NCBI GenBank assembly: GCA_007130525.1
Contig: SLSJ01000174.1
Span: forward strand, 1 to 33,321
DNA: 33,321 nt
Origin: Ectothiorhodospiraceae bacterium
GTDB taxonomy: Bacteria; Pseudomonadota; Gammaproteobacteria; Nitrococcales; Aquisalimonadaceae
Direction: 5' to 3'
Shown: positions 24,001 to 33,321 of the stretch, in pieces
Position numbering within the stretch: the first letter of the stretch is position 1
Layout: the number at the start of each line of letters is the position of its first letter
Made by a program: the position numbers and the translations under genes
Notes under the pieces: generated by a model
Told to the model about the DNA's origin: nothing
What the model saw: only the letters and a program-made list of their open reading frames with translations
The model's database searches: none

Positions 24001-25092
24001 ATGGGCATGACCGACCACGACAAGCTGAAAGGGGTGCGCGCCCGCATCGATGCGGTAGATGCGGAAATCCTGCGTCTGGTCAGTGAGCGTGGTCGTCTGG
24101 CCCAGGAAGTTGCGCGCATCAAGCGGGAGGTCGGCGAGCAGGGCGACTTCTACCGCCCGGACCGCGAACAGCAGGTGCTCCGCCGGATACGGCGGGAAAA
24201 CCCCGGGCCGCTGCCGGGGGACAGCGTGGTGCGCCTGTTTCGCGAGATCATGTCCTCGTGCCTGGCGCTTCAGATGCCTTTGAAAGTGGCCTATCTGGGG
24301 CCGGAAGGCACGTTTACGCAGGCTGCCGCGCTCGCCCATTTCGGTCACGACGTCCATCATCAGCCGCTGGCGACCATCGACAGCATTTTCCGCGAGGCGG
24401 AATCCGGCGACATGCACTACGGCGTGGTGCCGGTCGAGAATTCCACGGAAGGGGTCGTGAATCACACGCTGGACTGCTTCATGACCTCGCCGCTGCAGAT
24501 CGTGGGCGAGATCGAGTTGCGCATCCAGCATAACCTGGCCAGTCGCGAACTCGATCGAGCGGCGGTAACGCGGGTCTATTCGCATCAGCAGGGGCTCGCA
24601 CAGTGTCGTACCTGGCTGGACGTGAATCTGCCCGCCGCCGAGCGCATCACCGTCTCGAGTACCGCCGAGGCGGCCCGCCGGGCGGCGGAGGAATCCGGCT
24701 CCGCGGCCATTGCCGGCGATGCCGCGGTGGAGATGCATGGATTGAACCTGCTCGCGGAGGGTATTGAGGACATCTCCGGCAATACCACCCGTTTTCTGGT
24801 CATAGGCCGGCAGTCGCCACCGCCTACCGGCGACGACAAGACCTCGCTGCTGATTTCACGCGCCGATCAGCCCGGGGGCCTGTGTCGACTGCTGGAGCCC
24901 CTTGGCAGGCACGGCATCAACATGACCCGGCTCGATGCCCGTCCTTCCCGTCAGGGCGTATGGGAATACGCATTTTTCATTGACTGCCTCGGTCATGCCG
25001 ACGATCAGCCGTTGAAGGACGCCCTGGTGGAGATGCGCAAGGAGGCCTCGCTGTTTCGGGTGCTGGGTTCCTATCCGCGGGCGGCGCGCTGA
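24001..25092 (+). CDS. pheA: Chorismate mutase/prephenate dehydratase (P-protein)
   Basis: AroQ domain (LKGVRARIDAVDAEILRLVSERGRLAQEVARIK), YLGPEGTFTQAAALAHFG, VPVENSTEGVVNHTLD, ACT region RPSRQGVWEYAFFID. Confidence 0.96.
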   Translation: MGMTDHDKLKGVRARIDAVDAEILRLVSERGRLAQEVARIKREVGEQGDFYRPDREQQVLRRIRRENPGPLPGDSVVRLFREIMSSCLALQMPLKVAYLGPEGTFTQAAALAHFGHDVHHQPLATIDSIFREAESGDMHYGVVPVENSTEGVVNHTLDCFMTSPLQIVGEIELRIQHNLASRELDRAAVTRVYSHQQGLAQCRTWLDVNLPAAERITVSSTAEAARRAAEESGSAAIAGDAAVEMHGLNLLAEGIEDISGNTTRFLVIGRQSPPPTGDDKTSLLISRADQPGGLCRLLEPLGRHGINMTRLDARPSRQGVWEYAFFIDCLGHADDQPLKDALVEMRKEASLFRVLGSYPRAAR

Positions 25093-25174
25093 AGCCCGCG
25101 GCGGTTGCGGAGTCCGGCCGTGGTCGGGCCGAGCGGGGCTGAGCGGGATCTTGCCAACAACCACAGGTTGATTG

Positions 25175-26311
25175 ATGGTCGACAAGCACGTTTCATTCAG
25201 CGAACTGGCGGTGCCCGGGGTGCGTGGCCTCGAGCCCTACCAGCCAGGCAAGCCGGAGTCCGAGCTAAGGCGTGAGTATGGACTCGATGACGTCATCAAG
25301 CTGGCTTCCAACGAGAATCCGATGGGGCCGGGCGCGCGCGCCCTGGAAGCGGCTCGCGACGCCATGATCTCGGTGCATCGGTATCCCGACGGCGGCGGCT
25401 TCGAACTCCGCCAGGCGCTGGCGGCGCATCACGGCATACCCGCTGACTGCATTACCCTGGGCAACGGCTCCAATGACGTGCTCGCACTGGTGGCGGCGGC
25501 CTTTCTTGGCCCGGATAGGGAGGCCGTGTTCTCCGCGCACGCCTTTGCGGTCTATCCCATCGTGACCCGGGCGGCGGGGGCCGCGGCCCGGGTGACACCG
25601 GCGATATCGCGCAACAGCGCCATGCCCTTCGGCCACGACCTGGAGGCCATGCACGCGGCCATCGGGCCCGCGACTCGGGTGGTCTTTGTCGCCAATCCCA
25701 ATAATCCCACGGGCACCTGGTTGCGCGGCGGCGAGTTGCGGGCGTTCATTGAGGCCGTCCCCGCCGATGTGATCGTGGTGGTGGACGAGGCCTACTTCGA
25801 GTATGCAGACGATGCGGACTATCCGGATGCAAGCCGGTGGCTTGCCGCCCATGCCAATCTCGTGGTCACCCGGACATTCTCCAAGGCGCACGGGCTGGCC
25901 GGTTTGCGTGTCGGCTACGGCCTGTCGCATCCGGACATTGCCGACCTGCTGAACCGGGTGCGCCAGCCTTTCAACGTGAACACCGTGGCCCAGGCCGCAG
26001 CCGTGGCGTCACTGCGTGACACCGCGTATATCCGGCAATCGGTGGATCTCAACCACGAGCAGCGCGACTGGCTGCGCGCCGAGCTGGAGGCGCTGGGGCT
26101 GTGTGTGCTGCCATCGGCCGGCAATTTTCTGTGCTTCGAGGTAGGCCGGGCCGTGGCCGAGGTCAACGAAGGTCTGCTCAGGGACGGTGTGATCGTGCGT
26201 CCCGTAGCCAACTACCAGCTGCCCGGGTTTCTGCGGGTAACGGTGGGGCTCCCTGCGGAAAACGAGCGCTTCATCGGCGCGCTCTCCGAAAATCTGACGA
26301 GGGCGGCATGA
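25175..26311 (+). CDS. hisC: Histidinol-phosphate aminotransferase
   Basis: IKLASNENPMGPGARALEA, ITLGNGSNDVLALVAAAFL, FVANPNNPTGTWL, VVDEAYFEYA, TRTFSKAHGLAGLRVGYG. Confidence 0.95.
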   Translation: MVDKHVSFSELAVPGVRGLEPYQPGKPESELRREYGLDDVIKLASNENPMGPGARALEAARDAMISVHRYPDGGGFELRQALAAHHGIPADCITLGNGSNDVLALVAAAFLGPDREAVFSAHAFAVYPIVTRAAGAAARVTPAISRNSAMPFGHDLEAMHAAIGPATRVVFVANPNNPTGTWLRGGELRAFIEAVPADVIVVVDEAYFEYADDADYPDASRWLAAHANLVVTRTFSKAHGLAGLRVGYGLSHPDIADLLNRVRQPFNVNTVAQAAAVASLRDTAYIRQSVDLNHEQRDWLRAELEALGLCVLPSAGNFLCFEVGRAVAEVNEGLLRDGVIVRPVANYQLPGFLRVTVGLPAENERFIGALSENLTRAA

Positions 26312-27192
26312 GCGGTGCGCCGGCGATTCCGCGTATCTGTGTGATTGGCGTCGGCCTGATCGGCGGCAGTCTCATGCGCGCACTCAGGCTGGCCGGACAC
26401 GTGGGCGAGGTGGTCGGATGTGGCCGCAGCCTCGAGAATCTGCGCCATGCCGTTCGCCTGGGTGTGATCGACCGCTACGAAACGGAGCCGGCCCGTGCCG
26501 TCGATGGGGCTGACGTGGTGGTGCTGGCGTTGCCGCTGGGCGTCATGGAGTCCGTGATGCGCGCCATGGCGCCGGGACTGCCGGAGCAGTGCGTGATCAC
26601 CGATGCGGGCAGCGCCAAGGTCAGCGTGGTGCATGCGGCGCGGGCCGCGCTGCCGGATCACTTCACCTCCTTTGTGCCCGGTCATCCCATCGCCGGTACC
26701 GAGAAAAGCGGCGTCGAGGCGTCGTTCCCGGATCTGTACCGTGGTCGTCGGGTGATCCTCACGCCGTGTGCCGAGACCAGCAGTGAGGCCGTGGATCGCG
26801 TCGCCACACTGTGGCGGGTCGCCGGGGCCGATGTCAGCGAGATGGACGCCGCACACCACGACCAGGTGCTGGCGGCAACCAGCCACCTGCCGCATGTGCT
26901 GGCCTACGGGCTGGTGGACGCGCTGTCCCGCTGGAGTGATCGCGACGAAATCTTTCGCTATGCGGCCGGCGGCTTCCGCGATTTCACCCGTATCGCGTCC
27001 AGTGACCCGGAAATGTGGCGGGATATCTGCCTGGCCAATCACGAGGCACTGACGGCCGCGCTGGAGCGCTACGCACGAGAGCTGGACGCGCTCACCGACG
27101 CGGTTCGCAACCGCGACGGCGAGCGACTGAAGGCGGTATTCAGTAATGCCCGAGAGGCGCGCGAGCGATTCCTCGCCATGCTGGAAGGCTGA
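26308..27192 (+). CDS. tyrA: Prephenate dehydrogenase
   Basis: CVIGVGLIGGSLMRALR, TDAGSAKVSVV, FVPGHPIAGTEKSGVEA, AAHHDQVLAATSHLPHVLAY; ATGA overlap with hisC. Confidence 0.95.
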   Translation: MSGAPAIPRICVIGVGLIGGSLMRALRLAGHVGEVVGCGRSLENLRHAVRLGVIDRYETEPARAVDGADVVVLALPLGVMESVMRAMAPGLPEQCVITDAGSAKVSVVHAARAALPDHFTSFVPGHPIAGTEKSGVEASFPDLYRGRRVILTPCAETSSEAVDRVATLWRVAGADVSEMDAAHHDQVLAATSHLPHVLAYGLVDALSRWSDRDEIFRYAAGGFRDFTRIASSDPEMWRDICLANHEALTAALERYARELDALTDAVRNRDGERLKAVFSNAREARERFLAMLEG

Positions 27193-27213
27193 AAACAGGG
27201 ACGGACAGACCCC

Positions 27214-28542
27214 GTGACTACAGGCAAGATCTTCGAGGTGCAACCCGGCGGCACTGTTCGCGGGAGATTCCGCGTACCGGGGGACAAATCCATTTCACAC
27301 CGCGCGATCATGCTGGGCTCGCTGGCCGAAGGGATGACACGCGTCAGCGGTTTCCTCGAGGGCGCGGACGCGCTGGCGACACTCTCCGCCTTCCGCGCCA
27401 TGGGTGTGAACATCGGTGACCCGGGTCAGGGGCGTCTGCAGATCGAGGGTGTAGGATTGCATGGCCTGCAGGCACCGGCGGCGCCACTGGACCTGGGCAA
27501 CTCCGGCACGTCCATGCGGCTGTTGGCCGGGCTGCTCGCCGGGCAGAGGTTCAACTCCGAACTGACGGGGGATGCCTCGCTGTCGAAACGGCCAATGGAG
27601 CGCGTGACCGCGCCCCTGGCGGAGATGGGCGCCGTAATCGACACTGCCGAGGGCGGCACAGCCCCCCTGCGGATCAGGGGCGGCCAGACCCTGCAAGGAA
27701 TCCGCTACGACATGCCCGTGGCCAGCGCGCAGGTAAAGTCCAGCCTGCTGCTTGCCGGACTCTATGCGAAGGGTGAAACCTGGGTCCGGGAGCCGGCGCC
27801 AACCCGCGACCACACGGAGCGCATGCTTGAAGGCTTCGGCTATCCGGTGCTGAGGGAGCCCGACGGCTGGGTCGGGGTTCGGGGCGGCGGCGAACTGCGG
27901 GGCATGTCCATCGACGTGCCGGCCGATATCTCCTCGGCCGCCTTCTTCATGGTCGGCGCCACCATCGCTCCCGGTTCCGAAGTGATACTCGAGCATGTGG
28001 GCATCAACCCCACCCGTACCGGCGTGCTGGACATCCTGTCGCTGATGGGCGCGGACATCGAACTGCGCAACCGCAAGGAGGTGGGTGGCGAGCCGGTGGC
28101 CGACGTTCGCGTGCGTAGCACCACGTTGCACGGTGTCGAGATACCGCCTCGCATGGTGCCACTGGCCATCGATGAATTTCCCGCCATCTTCGTGGCTGCC
28201 GCCTGCGCCCACGGCACCACTGTGCTGACCGATGCCGCGGAGCTGCGGGTCAAGGAAAGCGACCGTATCGCGGTGATGGCCGATGGCCTGCAGCGGCTGG
28301 GCATCGATGCCCGGCCGACCGCGGACGGCATGGTGATAAAAGGCGGACAGTTCACGGGCGGCGAGGTGGACAGCCACGGCGACCACCGCATCGCCATGGC
28401 CTTTGCCATGGCCGCCCTGCGCGCGCCGGAACCGGTGGTCATCCATGACTGCGACAACGTGGATACCTCGTTTCCCGGATTCGCCGAACTGGCCGCAGCC
28501 CATGGTGTCGGTCTCAGGGTGGTCGGGGCGGGTGATCCATGA
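27214..28542 (+). CDS. aroA: 3-phosphoshikimate 1-carboxyvinyltransferase (EPSP synthase)
   Basis: RVPGDKSISHRAIMLGSLAEG, LGNSGTSMRLLAGLLAGQ, GDASLSKRPMERV, RVKESDRI, DHRIAMAFAMAAL; GTG start. Confidence 0.96.
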   Translation: MTTGKIFEVQPGGTVRGRFRVPGDKSISHRAIMLGSLAEGMTRVSGFLEGADALATLSAFRAMGVNIGDPGQGRLQIEGVGLHGLQAPAAPLDLGNSGTSMRLLAGLLAGQRFNSELTGDASLSKRPMERVTAPLAEMGAVIDTAEGGTAPLRIRGGQTLQGIRYDMPVASAQVKSSLLLAGLYAKGETWVREPAPTRDHTERMLEGFGYPVLREPDGWVGVRGGGELRGMSIDVPADISSAAFFMVGATIAPGSEVILEHVGINPTRTGVLDILSLMGADIELRNRKEVGGEPVADVRVRSTTLHGVEIPPRMVPLAIDEFPAIFVAAACAHGTTVLTDAAELRVKESDRIAVMADGLQRLGIDARPTADGMVIKGGQFTGGEVDSHGDHRIAMAFAMAALRAPEPVVIHDCDNVDTSFPGFAELAAAHGVGLRVVGAGDP

Positions 28543-29237
28543 GTGGGGAGGCGCCCGTCGTCGCCGTGGACGGTCCCGGAGGCTCGGGCAAGGGTACCGT
28601 CTGCCGCGCGCTCCAGCGGCGCCTCGGTTGGCATCTGCTGGATAGCGGTGCCATCTACCGTGCTCTTGCCGTGGCGGCGCAGCGCCGTGGGCTGGATGCC
28701 GGGCGGGTGGGCGACCTGGTCGGGCTTGCGCATGACCTCGATGTTGCCTTCGAGGCGGTCCCCGACAGCGAGCCGGTGGTGCGTGTGGATGGGGAGGACG
28801 TCTCCGCCGAACTGCGCACCGAGACCACTGGAAATCTGGCCTCGCGACTGGCGGCCATACCGGAAATCCGGGCCGCGTTAATGGAGCGTCAGCGCCGATT
28901 TCGTCGCCTGCCCGGCCTGGTTGCCGACGGCCGTGACATGGGCACGGTGGTGTTTCCGGACGCGGGCCTCAAGATTTTCCTCACCGCCAGCGCCGAGGAG
29001 CGCGCTCGTCGACGTCATAAGCAGTTGAAGGAACAGGGGGTGGGTGGTAATCTCTCCACCCTTTTACGGGAGATCAACGAGCGGGACGCGCGCGACGCAT
29101 CGCGTGCCGTGGCGCCGCTGATTCCCGCCGAGGATGCGGTGGTCATCGATACCACCGATCTGACCATCGATGCGGTGGTCGAGCGGGTGATGACGCTGCT
29201 TCGCCGTAAATCCGGCTCCCAGGATCGGGGCGGGTGA
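28539..29237 (+). CDS. cmk: Cytidylate kinase
   Basis: VDGPGGSGKGTVCRAL P-loop, DGRDMGTVVFPDAGLKIFLTASAEERARRR; ATGA overlap with aroA. Confidence 0.96.
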   Translation: MSGEAPVVAVDGPGGSGKGTVCRALQRRLGWHLLDSGAIYRALAVAAQRRGLDAGRVGDLVGLAHDLDVAFEAVPDSEPVVRVDGEDVSAELRTETTGNLASRLAAIPEIRAALMERQRRFRRLPGLVADGRDMGTVVFPDAGLKIFLTASAEERARRRHKQLKEQGVGGNLSTLLREINERDARDASRAVAPLIPAEDAVVIDTTDLTIDAVVERVMTLLRRKSGSQDRGG

Positions 29238-29354
29238 TTATTGCATGGACGAGTGGCAGACAGGTGGTCCGGTGTCCGTTGAGCGGAGGCGGGCTTTTTT
29301 CAATCATCAACCACAGACAACAACGCCATGTTGCGGTCTAGGAACGACTGACCA

Positions 29355-31034
29355 ATGAGCGAAAGCTTTGCAGAACTTTTTGAACAGAGCCTGGCCGAGA
29401 CCGACATGCGGCCGGGTTCCATCGTCACCGGTCGCGTGGTGGCGATCCAGGGTGATCACGTGGTGGTCAACGCCGGGCTGAAGTCCGAAGCGGTGATACC
29501 GGTGAACGAGTTCTACGGGGACTCGGGCGAACTGGAAGTGGCCGTCGGCGACGATGTCGAGGTAGCCCTGGATGCCGTCGAGGACGGCTTCGGTGAGACC
29601 AGGCTGTCCCGGGAGAAAGCGAAGCGCGCGCACGCATGGAAGTTCCTGGAGAAAGCGTACGAATCCAGCGATACCGTCACCGGGGTGATCAGCGGCAAGG
29701 TCAAGGGCGGTTTCACCGTCGACCTCAAACACATTCGCGCCTTCCTCCCCGGCTCGCTGGTGGATATCCGCCCGGTGCGCGACACGACCTACCTGGAAGG
29801 ACGGGAGCTGGAGTTCAAGGTCATCAAGCTCGACGAGCGCCGCAACAATGTCGTGGTTTCCCGGCGCGCGGTGGTCGAGGAAGAATACAGCGCCGAGCGC
29901 GAGGCTCTGCTGGAGCGCCTGCAGGAAGGCCAGCAGCTCAAGGGTATCGTCAAGAATCTCACCGATTACGGCGCTTTCGTGGACCTCGGCGGCATCGATG
30001 GTCTGCTGCATATCACCGACATGGCCTGGCGTCGGGTCAAACACCCGTCCGAGGTCGTTGACGTCGGCCAGGAAATCGAGGTCAAGGTGCTCAAGTTCGA
30101 CCGCGAGCGCAACCGCGTTTCCCTGGGACTGAAGCAGCTTGGCGAGGACCCGTGGGAGAACATAGCCCGCCGCTACCCCGAGAACACCCGGGTCTTTGGC
30201 AAGGTCACAAACATCACCGACTATGGCTGTTTCGTGGAGATCGAGGAAGGCGTCGAAGGCCTGGTGCACGTCTCCGAGATGGACTGGACCAACAAGAACG
30301 TGAACCCGGCCAAGGTTGTTTCCATCGGCGACGAAGTCGAGGTCATGGTCCTGGATATCGACGAGGAGCGCCGTCGTATCTCCCTGGGCATCAAGCAGTG
30401 CCAGCCCAATCCCTGGGAGGAGTTCGGCACCCGCTTCAACAAGGGCGACCGGGTCACCGGCGCCATCAAGTCGATCACCGATTTCGGTATCTTCGTCGGC
30501 CTGGAAGGCGGCATCGACGGCCTGGTTCATCTTTCCGACCTGTCCTGGGATGACAACAGCGAAGAGGCGGTCCGCGATTACAAGAAGGGTGACGAAGTCG
30601 AGGCCGTCGTGCTTTCGGTGGATCCGGAGCGGGAACGCATATCGCTCGGTATCAAGCAACTGGAGCAGGATCCGTTCTCGGCCTGGATGGCCGAGCATCC
30701 CAAGGGCTCGCTGGTCACCGGCACCGTGCGCGAGGTTGATTCCCGCATGGCCGTGGTGGACCTCGGCGACGGTATCGAGGGACATATTCGTGCCGCGGAT
30801 GTGGCCCGTGAGCGTGTTGACGATGTCAGCAAGTATCTGAAGGAGGGCGACGAGGTGGAAGCGAAGTTCATGGCGGTAGACCGCAAGAACCGCGCCATCA
30901 GCCTGTCCATCAAGGCCAAGGACTTCCAGGAGGATGCCCGGGCCGTACAGGACTACAGTCGCTCCAGCAGTACGGGCACCACTACGCTGGGGGATCTGCT
31001 CAAGGAGCAGATGGACGGAAACCAGAACGACTGA
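29355..31034 (+). CDS. rpsA: 30S ribosomal protein S1
   Basis: 559 aa, multiple S1 repeats ([89 protein letters not shown]). Confidence 0.98.
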   Translation: MSESFAELFEQSLAETDMRPGSIVTGRVVAIQGDHVVVNAGLKSEAVIPVNEFYGDSGELEVAVGDDVEVALDAVEDGFGETRLSREKAKRAHAWKFLEKAYESSDTVTGVISGKVKGGFTVDLKHIRAFLPGSLVDIRPVRDTTYLEGRELEFKVIKLDERRNNVVVSRRAVVEEEYSAEREALLERLQEGQQLKGIVKNLTDYGAFVDLGGIDGLLHITDMAWRRVKHPSEVVDVGQEIEVKVLKFDRERNRVSLGLKQLGEDPWENIARRYPENTRVFGKVTNITDYGCFVEIEEGVEGLVHVSEMDWTNKNVNPAKVVSIGDEVEVMVLDIDEERRRISLGIKQCQPNPWEEFGTRFNKGDRVTGAIKSITDFGIFVGLEGGIDGLVHLSDLSWDDNSEEAVRDYKKGDEVEAVVLSVDPERERISLGIKQLEQDPFSAWMAEHPKGSLVTGTVREVDSRMAVVDLGDGIEGHIRAADVARERVDDVSKYLKEGDEVEAKFMAVDRKNRAISLSIKAKDFQEDARAVQDYSRSSSTGTTTLGDLLKEQMDGNQND

Positions 31035-31150
31035 TACGCACGGCGCCGGGGCGCTTCGACCCTCCTCCAGGGGTCGGGTTCGCCCCCGCGTGGTAACGGT
31101 AGTCGCGATGCCTCACGGGCGAATTGTCCTTTTCGGAACCTCAGGACACC

Positions 31151-31450
31151 ATGACAATGACCAAATCAGAGCTGATCGAACTGATCGCGTCCAGGCAGCA
31201 GCACTTGGTCTACAAGGACGTCGAGCTGGCCGTCAAGACCATACTCGAGCATATGAGCGAGGCGTTGTCCTCCGGGCAGCGTATCGAGATCCGGGGGTTC
31301 GGCAGTTTCTCGCTACACCACAGGCCGCCACGGATAGGACGCAATCCCAAGACCGGTGATCCGGTAGCGCTGCCTGGCAAGTATGTGCCCCATTTCAAAC
31401 CGGGCAAGCAGCTTCGTCAGCGCGTGAACGGGGAACACGGGTCCTCCTGA
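31151..31450 (+). CDS. ihfB: Integration host factor subunit beta
   Basis: [14 protein letters not shown]..., [48 protein letters not shown]. Confidence 0.95.
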   Translation: MTMTKSELIELIASRQQHLVYKDVELAVKTILEHMSEALSSGQRIEIRGFGSFSLHHRPPRIGRNPKTGDPVALPGKYVPHFKPGKQLRQRVNGEHGSS

Positions 31451-31518
31451 CACGACACGACGGTCCCGCCGCCGTGGGGGGTGGCTTGTTCCCGAGTGAC
31501 TGCGAAGGGAGTAGGTAG

Positions 31519-31812
31519 ATGCGCCGTATCGTCGGACTCGCCTTGCTGCTTGTGGTCGTGCTGTTCGGCCTGAGCTTTTCTCTGTTGAATGCCGATCCGG
31601 TTACGCTCGACTACTATTTTGGCGTGCTTTCCCTGCCGCTTTCCCTGCTGATGGTCTTGATGATCATTGTCGGATCCCTGGTCGGGGTGATGTCATGTAT
31701 GGCAATGACGCTGAGCCGGGGTCGCGAGATGCGTCGGCTGAGGCGGCGGCTGACAGAGACGGAAAAGGAGCTCGATCAGCTTCGTCGATTGCCCCTGAAA
31801 GACAAGCCCTGA
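31519..31812 (+). CDS. lapA: LapA family membrane protein (YciS-like)
   Basis: Two TM helices, NADPVTLDYYFGVLSLPLSLLMVLMIIVGSLVG, cytosolic coiled coil; located between ihfB and lapB. Confidence 0.9.
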   Translation: MRRIVGLALLLVVVLFGLSFSLLNADPVTLDYYFGVLSLPLSLLMVLMIIVGSLVGVMSCMAMTLSRGREMRRLRRRLTETEKELDQLRRLPLKDKP

Positions 31813-31813
31813 C

Positions 31814-32977
31814 ATGGTGGAACTGCTCTGGCTGCTGCTACCGGTTGCCGCCCTGTCCGGGTGGATGGCCGGGCGGCGCTCCCGCGGCGGCGGACAGGGT
31901 CACGGTAGCCGCCTGCACGGCGAATACTTTCAGGGCCTGAACTACCTGCTCAATGAACAGCCCGACAAGGCGATCGAGGTGTTCATGCGCATGGTCGAGG
32001 TGGATTCCGATACCGTGGAAACCCATCTTGCCCTGGGCAATCTTTTCCGTCGCCGTGGTGAAGTCGACCGCGCCATCCGTATCCACCAGAATCTCATCGC
32101 GCGACCGTCCCTGAGCCGCGAACAGCGGACGTATGCCTTGCTGGAACTGGGAGAGGACTACCTGCGCGCCGGGCTGCTGGACCGGGCCGAGAGCCTGTTC
32201 ACGGAAGTCGTGGAGCTTGATGCCCACGTCGAGCCGGCCCTTCGCAGCCTGCTGGATATCTACCAGCAGGAGAAGGAATGGGGCAAGGCAATCGAGGTGG
32301 CGTCGAGGCTGGAATCCGTCAGTGGTGAGAAACTCTCGCCCATGATCGCCCAGTTTCTGTGCGAGCAGGCGGAACTGGCGCGCGCATCCGGTGAGATCAA
32401 TCAGGCGGGACAACTGCTCAGACACGCGCTCAGCGTCCATCCCGGTTGTGTGCGCGCCAGTATCCTGCAGGGTGACGTGGAACGCAGCGTGGCCAATTAC
32501 CGTGCCGCCATACCTGCCTATCAGCGCGTAGCGGACCAGGACGTGGAGTATCTTCCCGAGGTACTGCAGCCCTTGCGGGAGTGCTTCGAGGCCCTGGATC
32601 GTCGGCAGGATTTCATCGCCTACCTGGAGTCCATCCAGAACCGCTACCAGGGTGTATCGGTATTGCTGCTGCTCACCGAACAGATCCTGCATGAGCACGG
32701 CGAGGAAGCGGCCGCCTCCCACCTTATCCGGCAACTGCACCGACGGCCATCGGTGCGCGGCCTCAACCGTCTGATCGAACTCAATCTTGCGGGACATGGC
32801 GGTAGCGGCATGTCGGAGATGGAAGTGCTGCGCGACCTGTTCTCGGAACTACTGCGGGACAAGCCCGTCTATTCCTGCCGTCAGTGCGGCTTCTGTGCCC
32901 GCACATTGCACTGGCATTGCCCCAGTTGCCGTTCATGGGCATCGATCCGTCCCATCCAGGGCGTGGAGGGGGAATGA
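31814..32977 (+). CDS. lapB: Lipopolysaccharide assembly protein LapB (YciM)
   Basis: N-terminal TM, TPR repeats ([28 protein letters not shown]), C-terminal rubredoxin-like [23 protein letters not shown]. Confidence 0.95.
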   Translation: MVELLWLLLPVAALSGWMAGRRSRGGGQGHGSRLHGEYFQGLNYLLNEQPDKAIEVFMRMVEVDSDTVETHLALGNLFRRRGEVDRAIRIHQNLIARPSLSREQRTYALLELGEDYLRAGLLDRAESLFTEVVELDAHVEPALRSLLDIYQQEKEWGKAIEVASRLESVSGEKLSPMIAQFLCEQAELARASGEINQAGQLLRHALSVHPGCVRASILQGDVERSVANYRAAIPAYQRVADQDVEYLPEVLQPLRECFEALDRRQDFIAYLESIQNRYQGVSVLLLLTEQILHEHGEEAAASHLIRQLHRRPSVRGLNRLIELNLAGHGGSGMSEMEVLRDLFSELLRDKPVYSCRQCGFCARTLHWHCPSCRSWASIRPIQGVEGE

Positions 32978-33321
32978 GCCGGCAGGTCGATGAGGGGCCG
33001 CGCATCATCGTCGCGCTGGATTTTGACTGCGCGGATGCCGCCATGTTGCTGGTCGAACGCCTGTCTCCCGACCAGTGTCGACTCAAAGTGGGCAAGGAAC
33101 TGTTTGCCGCTGCCGGTCCGGACCTGGTGCGCAGGCTGGTGGATTGCGGTTTCGATGTCTTTCTCGACCTCAAGTACCACGACATCCCCAGCACTGTTGC
33201 AGCGGCCTGCCGCGTGGCCGCGAGGCTGGGAGTGTGGATGCTCAATGTGCACGCCCTGGGTGGGAGGCGGATGATGGAGGCCGCCCGCGATGCCGTCAGC
33301 GCCCAGAGGCACGGGCCGCTA
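32974..33321 (+). CDS. pyrF: Orotidine 5'-phosphate decarboxylase (3' end beyond window)
   Basis: [50 protein letters not shown] overlap with lapB; open to window end. Confidence 0.93.
   Translation, partial: MSRQVDEGPRIIVALDFDCADAAMLLVERLSPDQCRLKVGKELFAAAGPDLVRRLVDCGFDVFLDLKYHDIPSTVAAACRVAARLGVWMLNVHALGGRRMMEAARDAVSAQRHGPL

Noticed and set aside
23813-24010. Possible pheA leader peptide (65-aa ORF)
   Set aside because: No run of Phe codons and no clear terminator/antiterminator pair; the region is better described as repeat-derived with a palindrome.
22006-24738. 910-aa minus-strand ORF spanning serA, both repeat copies and pheA
   Set aside because: Opposes well-supported genes. Peptide stretches such as HADLLAVSGRT...SATPS recur only because the repeat element is translated in the same frame.
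29307-30785. 492-aa minus-strand ORF antisense to rpsA with repeated pattern
   Set aside because: Its periodicity mirrors the S1 domain repeats of rpsA; no independent support.
31040-31095. Possible terminator between rpsA and ihfB (cgaccc...gggtcg)
   Set aside because: Short stem with a bulge and no T-tract; insufficient support.

Overview
High-GC gammaproteobacterial chromosome segment, probably Chromatiales/Ectothiorhodospiraceae-like (inference from gene content). It is dominated by conserved housekeeping genes: ligA, a PpiC-type lipoprotein, bolA, a YciI-like gene, yciO-like, trpS, scpA-scpB-rluB, an endonuclease III-like gene, a YciK-like SDR, a squalene/phytoene-synthase-like gene, rmuC, gph, ubiG, mtaD-like, mtnA, a DUF3301-like gene, a cyclophilin, then gyrA-serC-serA-pheA-hisC-tyrA-aroA-cmk-rpsA-ihfB-lapA-lapB-pyrF (pyrF truncated by the window end). 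This is the classic aromatic/serine 'mixed-function supraoperon' neighbourhood. No phage, CRISPR array, rRNA, tRNA or obvious defence system was seen. The most interesting signal is non-coding: three copies of a 176-bp MITE-like element with terminal inverted repeats (CCCGCATATCTCACCGCC...GGCGGTGAGATATGCGGG). Two copies flank serA in direct orientation. Both are fused exactly to TAG stop codons through a CTAG motif, which suggests a CTAG-targeting element whose target duplication preserves the stop codon. The third copy abuts an inverted GTAG-type REP pair upstream of ligA. Secondary items: a stand-alone protein resembling only the N-terminal domain of Ycf46-type AAA+ ATPases, a YciK-like SDR with the catalytic Lys replaced by Asn, GyrA with Ala at the Ser83 position, and a degenerate (NDUFAF6-like) squalene-synthase-family protein.
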